This document shows, in pieces, positions 1-6,588 of a DNA stretch of 16,462 nt (the stretch's first letter is position 1; every line of letters begins with the position of its first letter). A program made the position numbers and the translations under genes. The notes beneath the pieces are model-generated. The model had not been told where the DNA came from. It did no database searches and saw only the letters and a list, made by a program, of their open reading frames with translations. The stretch spans positions 1 to 16,462 of the forward strand of contig URVW01000054.1 of the NCBI GenBank assembly GCA_900551435.1, in the 5' to 3' direction. This stretch comes from an uncultured Faecalibacterium sp. (GTDB taxonomy: Bacteria > Bacillota > Clostridia > Oscillospirales > Ruminococcaceae).

Positions 1-810
1 GGCGGCAGCTCCAGCAGCACGGCTTCTTCTGCGGCAAGCTCTGCCGCCGCTTCGGAGGCTGCTTCTGCCGCTGAGAGCGTGGAGCTGATCGTGTTTGCGG
101 CCGCTTCGCTGACCGAGACGCTGAACGCCATCGCCGAGACTTATTCGGCCGAGCACCCGGGCGTGACCTTCCAGTTCAACTTTGATTCTTCCGGCACGCT
201 CAAGACCCAGATCCAGGAGGGCGCAGACTGCGACCTGTTCATCTCTGCCGGTCAGAAGCAGATGAACCAGCTGGACAGCACCGCTTCCGCAGAGGTCAAC
301 ACCGAAGGTCTGGACTTTGTGGATCCCTCCACCCGCGTGGACCTGCTGGAAAACAAGGTCGTGCTCTGCGTGCCCGAAGGCAGCGACAAGGGCATCGACA
401 GCTTTGATGCGCTGGCCGAGCACCTGAAGGCGGAGGACATCCTCTTCTGCATGGGCAACAGCGACGTGCCTGTGGGTCAGTACACCCAGAAAATTTTGGC
501 TTACTACGACCTCGACGAAGCCGCACTGGCCGCTGCCGGTGTCATTACTTACGGCTCCAACGTCAAGGAAGTCACCACGCAGGTCAGCGAAGCCAGCGTG
601 GATGCCGGTGTCGTCTACTGCACCGATGCCTTCAGCGCTGGGCTGAACGTCGTGGACGAGGCCACCGCTGAGATGTGCGGTCAGGTCATCTACCCGGCGG
701 CGGTGCTCAAGGCCGCTCCCAATGCAGACGCTGCCAAGGAGTTCCTCGCTTATCTGCAGACCTCTGCGGCGGGCGATGTGTTTGAGAGCGTTGGCTTTAC
801 GGCGCTGTGA
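1..810 (+). CDS. modA: Molybdate ABC transporter substrate-binding lipoprotein ModA (5' partial)
   Basis: This is the extracytoplasmic binding protein of a molybdate (possibly tungstate) importer; it would hand the oxyanion to the ModB/ModC pair encoded next. The gene enters from outside the window: frame 1 is open from base 1, and 269 residues are visible before the TGA. The first ~28 residues are almost only Ser, Ala, Gly and Glu, the kind of flexible linker that follows a lipobox cysteine, so signal peptide and lipobox lie upstream. The mature domain starts near VELIVFAAASLTETL and contains the family's oxyanion-binding serines in AAASL and SSGTL, then DLFISAG. A GTG at 79 is an internal in-frame codon, not the likely start. 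Family membership (PF13531-type SBP) is secure; choice between molybdate and tungstate is not. Confidence 0.93.
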   Translation, partial: GGSSSSTASSAASSAAASEAASAAESVELIVFAAASLTETLNAIAETYSAEHPGVTFQFNFDSSGTLKTQIQEGADCDLFISAGQKQMNQLDSTASAEVNTEGLDFVDPSTRVDLLENKVVLCVPEGSDKGIDSFDALAEHLKAEDILFCMGNSDVPVGQYTQKILAYYDLDEAALAAAGVITYGSNVKEVTTQVSEASVDAGVVYCTDAFSAGLNVVDEATAEMCGQVIYPAAVLKAAPNADAAKEFLAYLQTSAAGDVFESVGFTAL

Positions 811-856
811 CCCTCTCAGTCTCACTCCGTTCGACAGCTCTCCCAAAGGGAGAGCC
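811..856. repeat. Short interspersed palindromic repeat between modA and modB
   Basis: Directly after the modA stop lies a segment starting CCCTCTCAGTCTCACTCCG and ending in a perfect 8-bp stem, GCTCTCCC (837-844) AAA GGGAGAGC (848-855). From memory, near-identical segments recur between genes in Faecalibacterium and related genomes; I cannot confirm copy number here. There is no T-run after the stem, so it is a poor intrinsic terminator, and modB expression probably continues through it. A further ~90 bases up to modB are not explained. A weak partial inverted match exists between CCTCTCA (812-818) and TCAGAGG just before modB, so the repeat unit could extend to about 944. Confidence 0.6.
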
Positions 857-952
857 ACTGGCGTGCCGGTCGGGTTTGCAGGGAACGCATCAAGTCTGCT
901 TTTGCGGAAACGACCGGGCTTCGCTGTATCCCTGAAGTCAGAGGACTTTTTT

Positions 953-1627
953 ATGGATTGGTATCCCTTATGGAACAGTCTGCGCATCGCGCTCATCAGC
1001 TGTGCGGCAGTATTTTTTCTCGGCATTTTTGCTGCCTACTATATCGCAAAGCTTCCCCGGGTGCTCAAGGGCGTGCTGGATGTGATCCTCACCCTGCCTA
1101 TGGTCCTTCCGCCGACGGTCGTGGGCTATTTTCTGCTCCTGCTGTTCGGCGCAAAGCGGCCGCTGGGCATCTTTTTCATGGAGCATTTCGGGGTCAAGCT
1201 GGTCATGAATTGGTACAGCGCAATCTTTGCGTCCATCGTGGTGGCGTTCCCGCTGATGTACCGCACGGCCCGCGGCGCCTTCGAGAGCTTCGACGAGACG
1301 CTGGCGTGGTCGGCGCAGACACTGGGGCTTTCGAACAGCTGGATCTTCTGGCGGGTGCGGATGCCGTACTGCCGTCAGGGCATTCTGGCGGGTACGGTGC
1401 TGGCCTTTGCCCGTGCGCTGGGCGAGTACGGCGCAACGAGCATGATCGCGGGCTATACCCCGGGCAAAACGGCCACCATCGCGACCACGGTGTATCAGCT
1501 CTGGCGCACGAACGATGAAGCCGGGGCGATGCAGTGGGTGCTGGTGGATATCGTCATCTCGGCGGTGGTCCTGCTGGCGGTCAACCTGCTGGAACGCAAG
1601 CAGAAGCAGGGAGGGAAGCACGCATGA
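953..1627 (+). CDS. modB: Molybdate ABC transporter permease ModB
   Basis: Inner-membrane channel subunit of the molybdate importer, 224 residues, a normal ModB length. The ATG at 953 is chosen because AGAGGA stands 7 bases upstream and the protein then begins with the expected first membrane helix (MDWYPLWNSLRIALISC). The frame is open back to 722, but that stretch overlaps modA and the repeat and reads as non-protein-like. Hydrophobic segments lie near residues 8-30, 41-66, 88-103, 143-163 and 196-213. The cytoplasmic ATPase-coupling (EAA) loop is around residues 115-138, with LAWSAQTLGLS, and ALGEYGATSMIAG follows at 155-167. The TGA overlaps the modC ATG by four bases, indicating translational coupling. 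PF00528 family. Confidence 0.95.
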   Translation: MDWYPLWNSLRIALISCAAVFFLGIFAAYYIAKLPRVLKGVLDVILTLPMVLPPTVVGYFLLLLFGAKRPLGIFFMEHFGVKLVMNWYSAIFASIVVAFPLMYRTARGAFESFDETLAWSAQTLGLSNSWIFWRVRMPYCRQGILAGTVLAFARALGEYGATSMIAGYTPGKTATIATTVYQLWRTNDEAGAMQWVLVDIVISAVVLLAVNLLERKQKQGGKHA

Positions 1628-2670
1628 GCTTGGAAGTGAACATCACCAAACGCTTCGACGGCTTCACCCTTCGTGCCGCGTTCGAGGCGGGGAACACCGC
1701 TTCGGCCATCCTCGGCGCTTCCGGCTGCGGAAAGAGCATGACCCTGCGCTGCATCGCGGGCATCGTCAAGCCGGACAGCGGCCGCATCGTGCTGGATGGC
1801 CGGGTCCTGTTCGACAGCGAGCAGCACATCGACCTGCCGCCGCAGGAGCGGAACGTGGGACTGCTGTTCCAGAACTACGCGCTCTTCCCGAATATGACGG
1901 TCGAACAGAACATCCTCTGCGCCCTCAAGCGGGAGAAAAACCGCGAAAAGCGCCGGGAAGCCTGTGCCGAAGCCCTTCGCGCCATGCGGCTGGAAGAGCT
2001 GGCGCACCGTCTGCCCGGGGAGCTTTCCGGCGGACAGCAGCAGCGTGCCGCACTGGCCCGCATCCTTGCCGCAAAGCCGCGCATCCTGATGCTGGACGAG
2101 CCGTTCAGCGCGCTGGACAGCTATCTGCGGGAGGAAGTGGAAGGCGAAGTGGGCAGTCTGCTGGCGGGGTTCGAGGGCACGGCCCTTCTGGTGACCCACA
2201 ACCGGGACGAAGCCTACCGCCTGTGCCGCGAGATGATCGTCATGGACCATGGCGAGGTCCTCCGCACCGGAACGACGAAAGAGGTGTTCGCGGACCCGCG
2301 CAGCTGCACCGCCGCACGGCTGACCGGCTGTAAGAACATCATGCCCTGCGTCCGGGTGGATGAACACCGCGTGCATCTGACCGGCTGGGAGCGGGACCTT
2401 TCGGTGGCGCTGTCTGTGCCGGAAAACTGCTGTGCTGTGGGCATCCGCGCCCACGATTTCATGCCCGCAACGGCGGCAGACAGCAACCTGATGCCGGTGC
2501 GGGTCGGTTCGTCGAGCGAGAATCCGTTTGATTGGAACGTTATCTGCAATTCGGTGGATGGCAAAGGCCAGCTGTGGTGGAAAGTCTCCAAAGCGACCTT
2601 AAGAGCCCCGCCGCCGGAAACGCCGGCCTATCTGCGGGTCGAACCGGAAAACATCATGCCGCTGGTATAA
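1624..2670 (+). CDS. modC: Molybdate ABC transporter ATP-binding protein ModC
   Basis: ATPase that powers molybdate import with ModB, 348 residues. Start ATG at 1624 overlaps the modB stop (ATGA). ATPase landmarks are all present: Walker A GASGCGKS at residues 31-38, Q-loop near 83, signature LSGGQQQR at 134-141, Walker B ILMLDEP at 154-160 and switch histidine H192. Residues from about 230 form a small TOBE/Mop-like regulatory domain, GIRAHDFMPATAADS being typical of the oxyanion and sugar importer ATPases. Placement directly after modA and modB fixes the role better than the ATPase sequence alone. No ModE regulator or molybdenum-cofactor genes are visible here; the operon ends at the hairpin just downstream. 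Confidence 0.93.
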   Translation: MSLEVNITKRFDGFTLRAAFEAGNTASAILGASGCGKSMTLRCIAGIVKPDSGRIVLDGRVLFDSEQHIDLPPQERNVGLLFQNYALFPNMTVEQNILCALKREKNREKRREACAEALRAMRLEELAHRLPGELSGGQQQRAALARILAAKPRILMLDEPFSALDSYLREEVEGEVGSLLAGFEGTALLVTHNRDEAYRLCREMIVMDHGEVLRTGTTKEVFADPRSCTAARLTGCKNIMPCVRVDEHRVHLTGWERDLSVALSVPENCCAVGIRAHDFMPATAADSNLMPVRVGSSSENPFDWNVICNSVDGKGQLWWKVSKATLRAPPPETPAYLRVEPENIMPLV

Positions 2671-2678
2671 ACAAAAAC

Positions 2679-2721
2679 CGACCCTCCCGGTCCTGCATTC
2701 ACAGGCCGAGAGGGTCGTTTT
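2679..2721. terminator. Bidirectional intrinsic terminator, modC / GNAT gene
   Basis: CGACCCTC (2679-2686) pairs with GAGGGTCG (2710-2717), followed by TTTT on the plus strand. The minus strand has a run of five T beyond the same stem. It sits between the convergent modC and acetyltransferase genes and can serve both. Confidence 0.85.
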
Positions 2722-2731
2722 CATTCATCCA

Positions 2732-3331
2732 TTATTCGAGGGTGGGGAAACGGCGTTCGAACGCTTCAAACTCCTGCGGGTGGGTCAGGCAGACAAAGTA
2801 GCCTTCCGGGTCACGGTAAGTGCCCGAGATGCCCGCGAAAGCACCCGGCTGCAGCTCTTTCACAAGGAAATAATCTGCTTCCGGGTCGTCTGCATAACGG
2901 ACGCCGACGCATTTGCCCGGAACGAATCCGGACCGGCCGTAAAAGGCGGGGTCGCCTTCCAGAACGACGGCGCGGTATCCCAACAAGGAAGCCTTTTCCA
3001 GCGCAGCATCGAGCAGAAGCTTTCCAAGGCCCTGCCGCTGAAATTCCGGCGCGATGCACAGCGGACCGGCGTTCAGCACCGGAAGCGCCGTGCCGTCCTC
3101 GCACTGGACCGCCGCGCGGACAAAGCAGATCTGCCCGATGAGGATCCCGGACCGTTCCAGAACAAGGTCCAGTTCCGGCACGAATGCCGGGTCCTCCCGC
3201 AGACAGTGAAGCACAAAGTGCTCCATGCAGCCGGGGCGGTAGACGTTCCAGAACGCGCGGCGGACGAGCGCTTCGGTGGAAGCGTAGTCGTGTTTGGTTT
3301 CGAGACGGATGAGATTGTCAGTTTGACTCAT
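2732..3331 (-). CDS. GNAT-family N-acetyltransferase (YhbS-like)
   Basis: A 199-residue cytoplasmic acetyl-CoA-dependent N-acetyltransferase; the acceptor is unknown. The start ATG at 3331 (MSQTDNLIRLE) is chosen for its GGAGGA site 6 bases upstream; the frame stays open further upstream to a GTG at 3454, but that has no well-spaced ribosome site. The acetyl-CoA pyrophosphate loop is visible as QRQGLG at residues 98-103 followed by the KLLLDAALEKA helix. The preceding strand is LNAGPLCIAPEFQ, and the DPAFYGRSGF segment at 128-137 is the common GNAT motif-B region. These fit the YhbS-like subgroup. It is a single-gene unit with its own leader and shares a terminator with modC. The substrate could be a small amine, a peptide N-terminus or a xenobiotic; nothing nearby decides. 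Confidence 0.88.
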   Translation of the reverse strand: MSQTDNLIRLETKHDYASTEALVRRAFWNVYRPGCMEHFVLHCLREDPAFVPELDLVLERSGILIGQICFVRAAVQCEDGTALPVLNAGPLCIAPEFQRQGLGKLLLDAALEKASLLGYRAVVLEGDPAFYGRSGFVPGKCVGVRYADDPEADYFLVKELQPGAFAGISGTYRDPEGYFVCLTHPQEFEAFERRFPTLE

Positions 3332-3379
3332 TGCTTTTCCTCCTGAGTTTGTTGATGACAAGCAATCAGCTTTTGCAAG

Positions 3380-3410
3380 CGGGAGGCCGAGACGTTCTGC
3401 GGACCTCCCG
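3380..3410 (-). promoter_or_regulatory. Stem-loop in the 5' leader of the GNAT gene
   Basis: CGGGAGG (3380-3386) pairs with CCTCCCG (3404-3410). The stem continues with CCG/CGG inside a one-base bulge, and the loop is about 11 bases. It lies roughly 50 bases upstream of the start codon within the presumed leader. No T-run follows in the minus orientation, so it is not a standard terminator. It carries no T-box or known riboswitch signature that I can recognise. Its role is open. Confidence 0.45.
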
Positions 3411-3494
3411 GTCAGCAGACAATCTCCAGTGTGTTGTACTTGGTCAAAAAGCACGCTCCTGAATCAATATTTCCGGGATGACCGGTTGACCTCT

Positions 3495-3503
3495 AATATA
3501 GCA
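3495..3503 (-). promoter_or_regulatory. Extended -10 promoter candidate for the GNAT gene
   Basis: The minus strand reads TGCTATATT, an extended -10 (TGn plus TATATT). The position 17 bases further upstream reads TTTCTT, a poor -35 that overlaps the neighbouring terminator. It would give a leader of roughly 150 bases. Confidence 0.45.
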
Positions 3504-3513
3504 CAGAACGGGC

Positions 3514-3556
3514 AAAAAAGAAACCCGGCTGCATGGAAAATTTTGCAGCCGGGTTT
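3514..3556 (-). terminator. Intrinsic terminator of the AEC carrier gene
   Basis: AAACCCGGCTGC (3521-3532) pairs perfectly with GCAGCCGGGTTT (3545-3556) around a 12-base loop. On the minus strand the stem is followed by CTTTTTTG. It starts about 20 bases past the carrier stop codon, so it is a strong terminator for that gene. Confidence 0.92.
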
Positions 3557-3576
3557 TGTGCAGTTTTTCGGGGGAG

Positions 3577-4509
3577 TTACATCAATGCCGTCAGCACCAG
3601 AGCGCACAGCGGCAGGGTGAGGATGCTGAGCAGAGTGGTCAGGACGACGCACCCGGCGGCGAACTGTTCATCGTGGCCGAACTGGACCGCAAACACCGAG
3701 GTGATGGCGGCGGCAGGGCAGCACTCGAGCAGGAGCACCACCTGTGCGCTCATGCCGAACCGCAGAAGCCCCAGCGCGGCAAACGCGGCCAGACACACCG
3801 CCGGAATGAGCAGCATCCGCAGGGCAGCCAGCTTCCAGATGTGGCGGTCGGTGAAGATGTGCTTCAGGTCGCCCGTCGCGATGAGGATGCCGGTGATGAT
3901 CATGGAAAGCGGCGTGTTCATGTTGCTCAACAGTTCCAGCGGCTGGGCGATGAGCGCCGGGACCGGGATCTGCAGCAGATAGATGGCCAGTCCAACGACC
4001 ATTGCGTAGAGGACCGGCGTGTGCAGCAGACTGCGGGCGACTTCCTTTGGGCTGGAACTGCCGCTGACCATGCCGTAGCCCATGGTCCAGAGCAGGATGT
4101 TGAACACCGTCACATAGGCGCTGGCGTAGAGCAGCCCTTCTGAGCCGAACAGCGCCGAGATGAGCGGAAAGCCCATATATGCCGCGTTGGAAAAGACACA
4201 GGCGAACCGGAAGATCGGCGCGCGGCGGTCTTTTTGGCGGTGGGTCAGCGCCAAGGTGATGACCGTGCCGATGAGGATGGCAAAGATGCTCAGCCCGAAC
4301 GCAGCCAGCAGATTGCGCAAAATCTCTTCGCTGAACTCCATCATGTACGAATGGACGATCATGGCCGGAACGACCAGATAGACCAGCAGATTAGAAAGCG
4401 TCTGCCGCCCCTCTGCCTTCAGCACGCCGGTCTTGACCGCCGCCGCGCCCGCGCCGATGAGCAAAAACAACACAATGACCTGCTGTGCGCAGATAAGTGC
4501 CAATTCCAT
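3577..4509 (-). CDS. AEC-family (auxin efflux carrier-like) transporter
   Basis: A 310-residue integral membrane carrier of the AEC family (PF03547, Mem_trans). Bacterial members move organic acids such as malate or malonate, or amino acids; this one's substrate is unknown. The start ATG at 4509 (MELALICAQQV) has AGGAGG 6 bases upstream. The frame is open further upstream to 4656, but that part crosses the promoter and reads as low-complexity aromatic sequence. About ten hydrophobic helices are visible. The family marks are SNLLVYLVVPAMIVHSY at residues ~39-55, the NAAYMGFPL segment near 108-116, and a second repeat ending PAAAITSVFAVQFG with the conserved helix break. It is a single-gene unit with its own promoter and terminator. 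Confidence 0.92.
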   Translation of the reverse strand: MELALICAQQVIVLFLLIGAGAAAVKTGVLKAEGRQTLSNLLVYLVVPAMIVHSYMMEFSEEILRNLLAAFGLSIFAILIGTVITLALTHRQKDRRAPIFRFACVFSNAAYMGFPLISALFGSEGLLYASAYVTVFNILLWTMGYGMVSGSSSPKEVARSLLHTPVLYAMVVGLAIYLLQIPVPALIAQPLELLSNMNTPLSMIITGILIATGDLKHIFTDRHIWKLAALRMLLIPAVCLAAFAALGLLRFGMSAQVVLLLECCPAAAITSVFAVQFGHDEQFAAGCVVLTTLLSILTLPLCALVLTALM

Positions 4510-4554
4510 AAAAATCCTCCTTGTCACATAGATACAAGCATGAATCCAAGAAAG

Positions 4555-4582
4555 ATATAACACAAAATCGCTGAGGAGACAA
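4555..4582 (-). promoter_or_regulatory. Promoter of the AEC carrier gene
   Basis: On the minus strand, -35 TTGTCT (4577-4582) is separated by 16 bases from -10 TTATAT (4555-4560). It stands about 50 bases upstream of the carrier ATG and downstream of the preceding gene's terminator. Confidence 0.6.
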
Positions 4583-4623
4583 GAGGAATTGAAAAAATTG
4601 CAGAAAAATGCAGCGAAAAAGGC

Positions 4624-4690
4624 AAAAAATCTCCGCCCTGCAAGCGGCCAAATCATCGCAGAGCAAAAATTGGACCAATACAGGGCGGAG
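4624..4690 (-). terminator. Long-loop terminator of the nucleoid-associated protein gene
   Basis: CTCCGCCCTG (4631-4640) pairs perfectly with CAGGGCGGAG (4681-4690). The minus strand then reads ATTTTTTG. The 40-base loop is unusually long and holds a small self-complementary ATTGGTCCAAT. It begins 8 bases past the stop codon of the upstream minus-strand gene. Confidence 0.82.
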
Positions 4691-4698
4691 AAGATGGG

Positions 4699-5688
4699 TC
4701 ACAGGATCACATTCTTGATGAGCAGCGAAACGCTGCCGTCCGGGTCGTGAAGGAACTCGACCTCCGAATCCGAGGAGAGCACCTCGGTGGGGATCTTGAC
4801 TTCGATGCCGCTGGCAGTGTGGATGCTGCGGCTCTCCATCCGGCGGATGCGGGCGGGCGTCACGGTCACGGGCTGTTCGGCGTGCTCGATGACATCGCTC
4901 TTTTCCACATAGTCGTCAAAGGGGACCGCCGCCAGCGGATATTCCTCGGCCAGCTGCCGCCGGACCTGCTCCACCGACACCTGATTGTCGTTGTCGGCGG
5001 CCTGTGTGGCAATCATCATGGCGACCTGCGCATCGGCGTGCGGCTCGTCCTCGTAAGTGTCCTTGACGGCCTGTGCGGCGGCTTCCTGAATGGCCTGCAG
5101 TTTCTTCTTTTCCGGCTCGGCCTGTGTGTACTGGAACACGACCGTGGACAGATAGAACTCCTTGTGGCCGTCGATGTCGTACTTCTTTTCGAGAAGGCGC
5201 ATGGAGTAATCCCGCAGATCGACGAGCGCACCCTCTTCCACTTTGCCGCTCTGGGTGGGCAGACAGGCTCGCTGCTGGATGATGGAGTTGACCGGCGCAC
5301 CCTCGACCGTCTCGGTATAGTGGGTGTAGCCGTTTTTGTAGTTCAGCTTCAGGATGCCCAGCCACGGCGCACCATCCCGCGTGAAATCCACCACGGCGAG
5401 GTCTGCGCCGGGGATGGTGGTGTGGGCGTGCATGTAATCGAACAGCACCCCCGCAATGCGGCAGGACAGGTCGATGAAGTCCTGATTGTGCTCCAGCTCG
5501 TTCTTGAAGGCGGAGTCCGGCAGCGGGCGGCACTGACGAATTTCATCGCTGGCCAGCAGCTTTTCGATGTGATTTTGCAGATAGGCCGTTTTTTCGGCGG
5601 TCAGTTCCATGCTGTTTCCACTGAGCACCGGCGCGTCAAGGGTGGTGTCCAGCACATGCAGGATAGCCTGATGAATGATGATCTCCAT
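4699..5688 (-). CDS. Nucleoid-associated protein, NdpA/YejK family
   Basis: A 329-residue protein of the 37-kDa nucleoid-associated family (PF04245; E. coli YejK). Family members associate with chromosomal DNA; their exact task is poorly known. The opening MEIIIHQAILHVLDTTLDAPVLSGNSMEL is the recognisable N-terminal signature, followed by a long alpha/beta body and a basic/acidic C-terminal half. I chose the ATG at 5688, which has GAGG 7 bases upstream, over a TTG two codons earlier. Firmicutes copies, like this one, are often lone genes of about this length. It is divergent from the PH-domain gene across a 150-base promoter region and ends at a long-loop terminator. Sequence gives no sign of phage or plasmid origin, although the family also occurs on mobile DNA. 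Confidence 0.88.
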   Translation of the reverse strand: MEIIIHQAILHVLDTTLDAPVLSGNSMELTAEKTAYLQNHIEKLLASDEIRQCRPLPDSAFKNELEHNQDFIDLSCRIAGVLFDYMHAHTTIPGADLAVVDFTRDGAPWLGILKLNYKNGYTHYTETVEGAPVNSIIQQRACLPTQSGKVEEGALVDLRDYSMRLLEKKYDIDGHKEFYLSTVVFQYTQAEPEKKKLQAIQEAAAQAVKDTYEDEPHADAQVAMMIATQAADNDNQVSVEQVRRQLAEEYPLAAVPFDDYVEKSDVIEHAEQPVTVTPARIRRMESRSIHTASGIEVKIPTEVLSSDSEVEFLHDPDGSVSLLIKNVIL

Positions 5689-5730
5689 GGTCAAACCTCA
5701 TTTCCCGGGTAAAATTCAGATCTACCGTTC

Positions 5731-5739
5731 AGTATACCA
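5731..5739 (-). promoter_or_regulatory. Extended -10 promoter of the nucleoid-associated protein gene
   Basis: The minus strand reads TGGTATACT, an extended -10 with a five-of-six TATACT hexamer. No good -35 lies 16-18 bases upstream. The predicted start would leave a leader of about 35-40 bases before the ATG at 5688. Confidence 0.6.
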
Positions 5740-5772
5740 TATCCGCCCCAAAAACGCGAGAGGGAATGCCGC

Positions 5773-5801
5773 TTGTCAACCCGGCCCTGCGGTGCTACAA
5801 T
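5773..5801 (+). promoter_or_regulatory. Promoter of the PH-domain gene
   Basis: TTGTCA (5773-5778), a 17-base spacer, then TACAAT (5796-5801): five of six matches in both hexamers. The position 37 bases upstream of the ATG at 5839 fits. A TTG codon at 5773 that could open a longer frame is this -35 itself, so it is not a start. Confidence 0.85.
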
Positions 5802-5838
5802 AGAGCCAGAACGACCACACAGAAAGGGGACAAAACGG

Positions 5839-6216
5839 ATGGAATTTCGGGATAAACCGATGCAGAACCTCGTCCGCATCAAGGAAAAGGACGTGTGCAA
5901 GAATGTACAGGCCATGCTGCTGGAGGGCGAGACGATCGTTGGTGTGTACAAAACGGTGCGCGATCAGGCCGTGTTCACCTCCCACCGCATCTTTATGGTG
6001 GATATGCAGGGCGTGACCGGGACCCGGCAGGAAATTTTTGTTCTGCCGTATCGGAAGGTCCAGCATTTCGGCATCCAGACGGCGGGCTTCGGAGACCCGC
6101 TGCAGACCTCGGAGCTGACCCTCTGCTTTGCAGATGAGCACGAGGCAAAGTTCGGCTTCATCGGGCAGGAAGAGCTTCTGGCCGTGGCCCGGGCCATCAG
6201 CCGCTGCATTCTGTAA
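5839..6216 (+). CDS. Bacterial PH-domain protein (bPH_1 family)
   Basis: A 125-residue soluble protein consisting almost entirely of one bacterial pleckstrin-homology-like domain (PF08000, the fold also found at the N-terminus of B. subtilis YvbH). The function of the family is not established. The start ATG at 5839 has AAAGGGGA 8 bases upstream and follows a near-consensus promoter. The pattern of strands is clear: LLEGETIVGVYKTVRDQAVF at about 36-55, then SHRIFMVDMQGVTGTRQEIFVLPYRKVQHFGIQTAG, and a closing amphipathic helix EELLAVARAISRCIL. There is no signal peptide or membrane segment, so it is likely cytoplasmic. It forms a single-gene unit. Confidence 0.85.
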   Translation: MEFRDKPMQNLVRIKEKDVCKNVQAMLLEGETIVGVYKTVRDQAVFTSHRIFMVDMQGVTGTRQEIFVLPYRKVQHFGIQTAGFGDPLQTSELTLCFADEHEAKFGFIGQEELLAVARAISRCIL

Positions 6217-6220
6217 CTGC

Positions 6221-6275
6221 AAAAACACGAAGCGCCCGTTCCGGCTTCTGACCCCGGAGCGGGCGCTTCGTGTTT
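6221..6275. terminator. Bidirectional terminator with a 16-bp perfect stem
   Basis: AAACACGAAGCGCCCG (6223-6238) pairs with CGGGCGCTTCGTGTTT (6260-6275), and TCCGG/CCGGA pair again inside the loop. On the minus strand the stem is followed by five T. On the plus strand only GTTT follows. It lies between convergent genes and can end both transcripts. Confidence 0.85.
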
Positions 6276-6309
6276 GCTGTAATATGCGAATGAAGCAGAA
6301 AATGGCGGT

Positions 6310-6561
6310 TTAGCTGGCCTTGCGTTCCGAGCGGCCCGCTTCCAGCATGTAGCGCAGGAAGCCGGTGACGTCGGCAGGGTCGGTAACGGTGATGTCAAAG
6401 CCCTTTCTGGGGGCGTCCATCATCCGCAGCAGAGAGGATGCGGTGCCATCTTTTTTGAGGTCACAGGTCTTGCCGTTGTCCAGATGGAGCAGAACGCTGC
6501 CGCGGCTGGCAGAGACTTGACGCATGAAACGGTCTTTATCAAAGTATTCGATACGAAGCAT
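6310..6561 (-). CDS. Small protein of unknown function, co-transcribed with the MFS gene
   Basis: An 83-residue protein that I do not recognise. The start is well supported: AGGAGG stands 6 bases upstream of the ATG at 6561, and the stop lies just before a strong terminator. It is soluble, with no signal peptide or membrane helix. The first half, LRIEYFDKDRFMRQVSASRGSV, looks like strands of a small beta sheet. A central GKTCDLKKDGTASSLLRMM follows, and the end, DPADVTGFLRYMLEAGRSERK, forms a charged helix. It begins only 27 bases after the MFS transporter stop on the same strand, so the two are probably one transcript. Co-transcription may reflect a shared regulon rather than a direct interaction. 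Confidence 0.8.
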   Translation of the reverse strand: MLRIEYFDKDRFMRQVSASRGSVLLHLDNGKTCDLKKDGTASSLLRMMDAPRKGFDITVTDPADVTGFLRYMLEAGRSERKAS

Positions 6562-6588
6562 AAAAATACCTCCTTGAAACGAAAATGC

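Noticed and set aside
722..952. Long N-terminal extension of ModB in the open frame from 722
   Set aside because: It overlaps modA and the palindromic repeat, reads as non-family sequence, and a proper ATG with AGAGGA upstream exists at 953.
3332..3480. T-box or other known riboswitch in the GNAT leader
   Set aside because: No T-box sequence or recognised aptamer signature and no terminator/antiterminator pair were found; only one stem-loop is supported.
4624..4690. CRISPR-like or mobile-element inverted repeat from the 10-bp arms
   Set aside because: The 10-bp arms with a T-run directly after a stop codon are explained by a long-loop terminator; no repeat array or transposase is present.
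4747..5712. A 321-residue plus-strand open frame opposite the nucleoid-associated protein gene
   Set aside because: Antisense shadow without motifs; the minus strand matches the NdpA/YejK family with a terminator and promoter.
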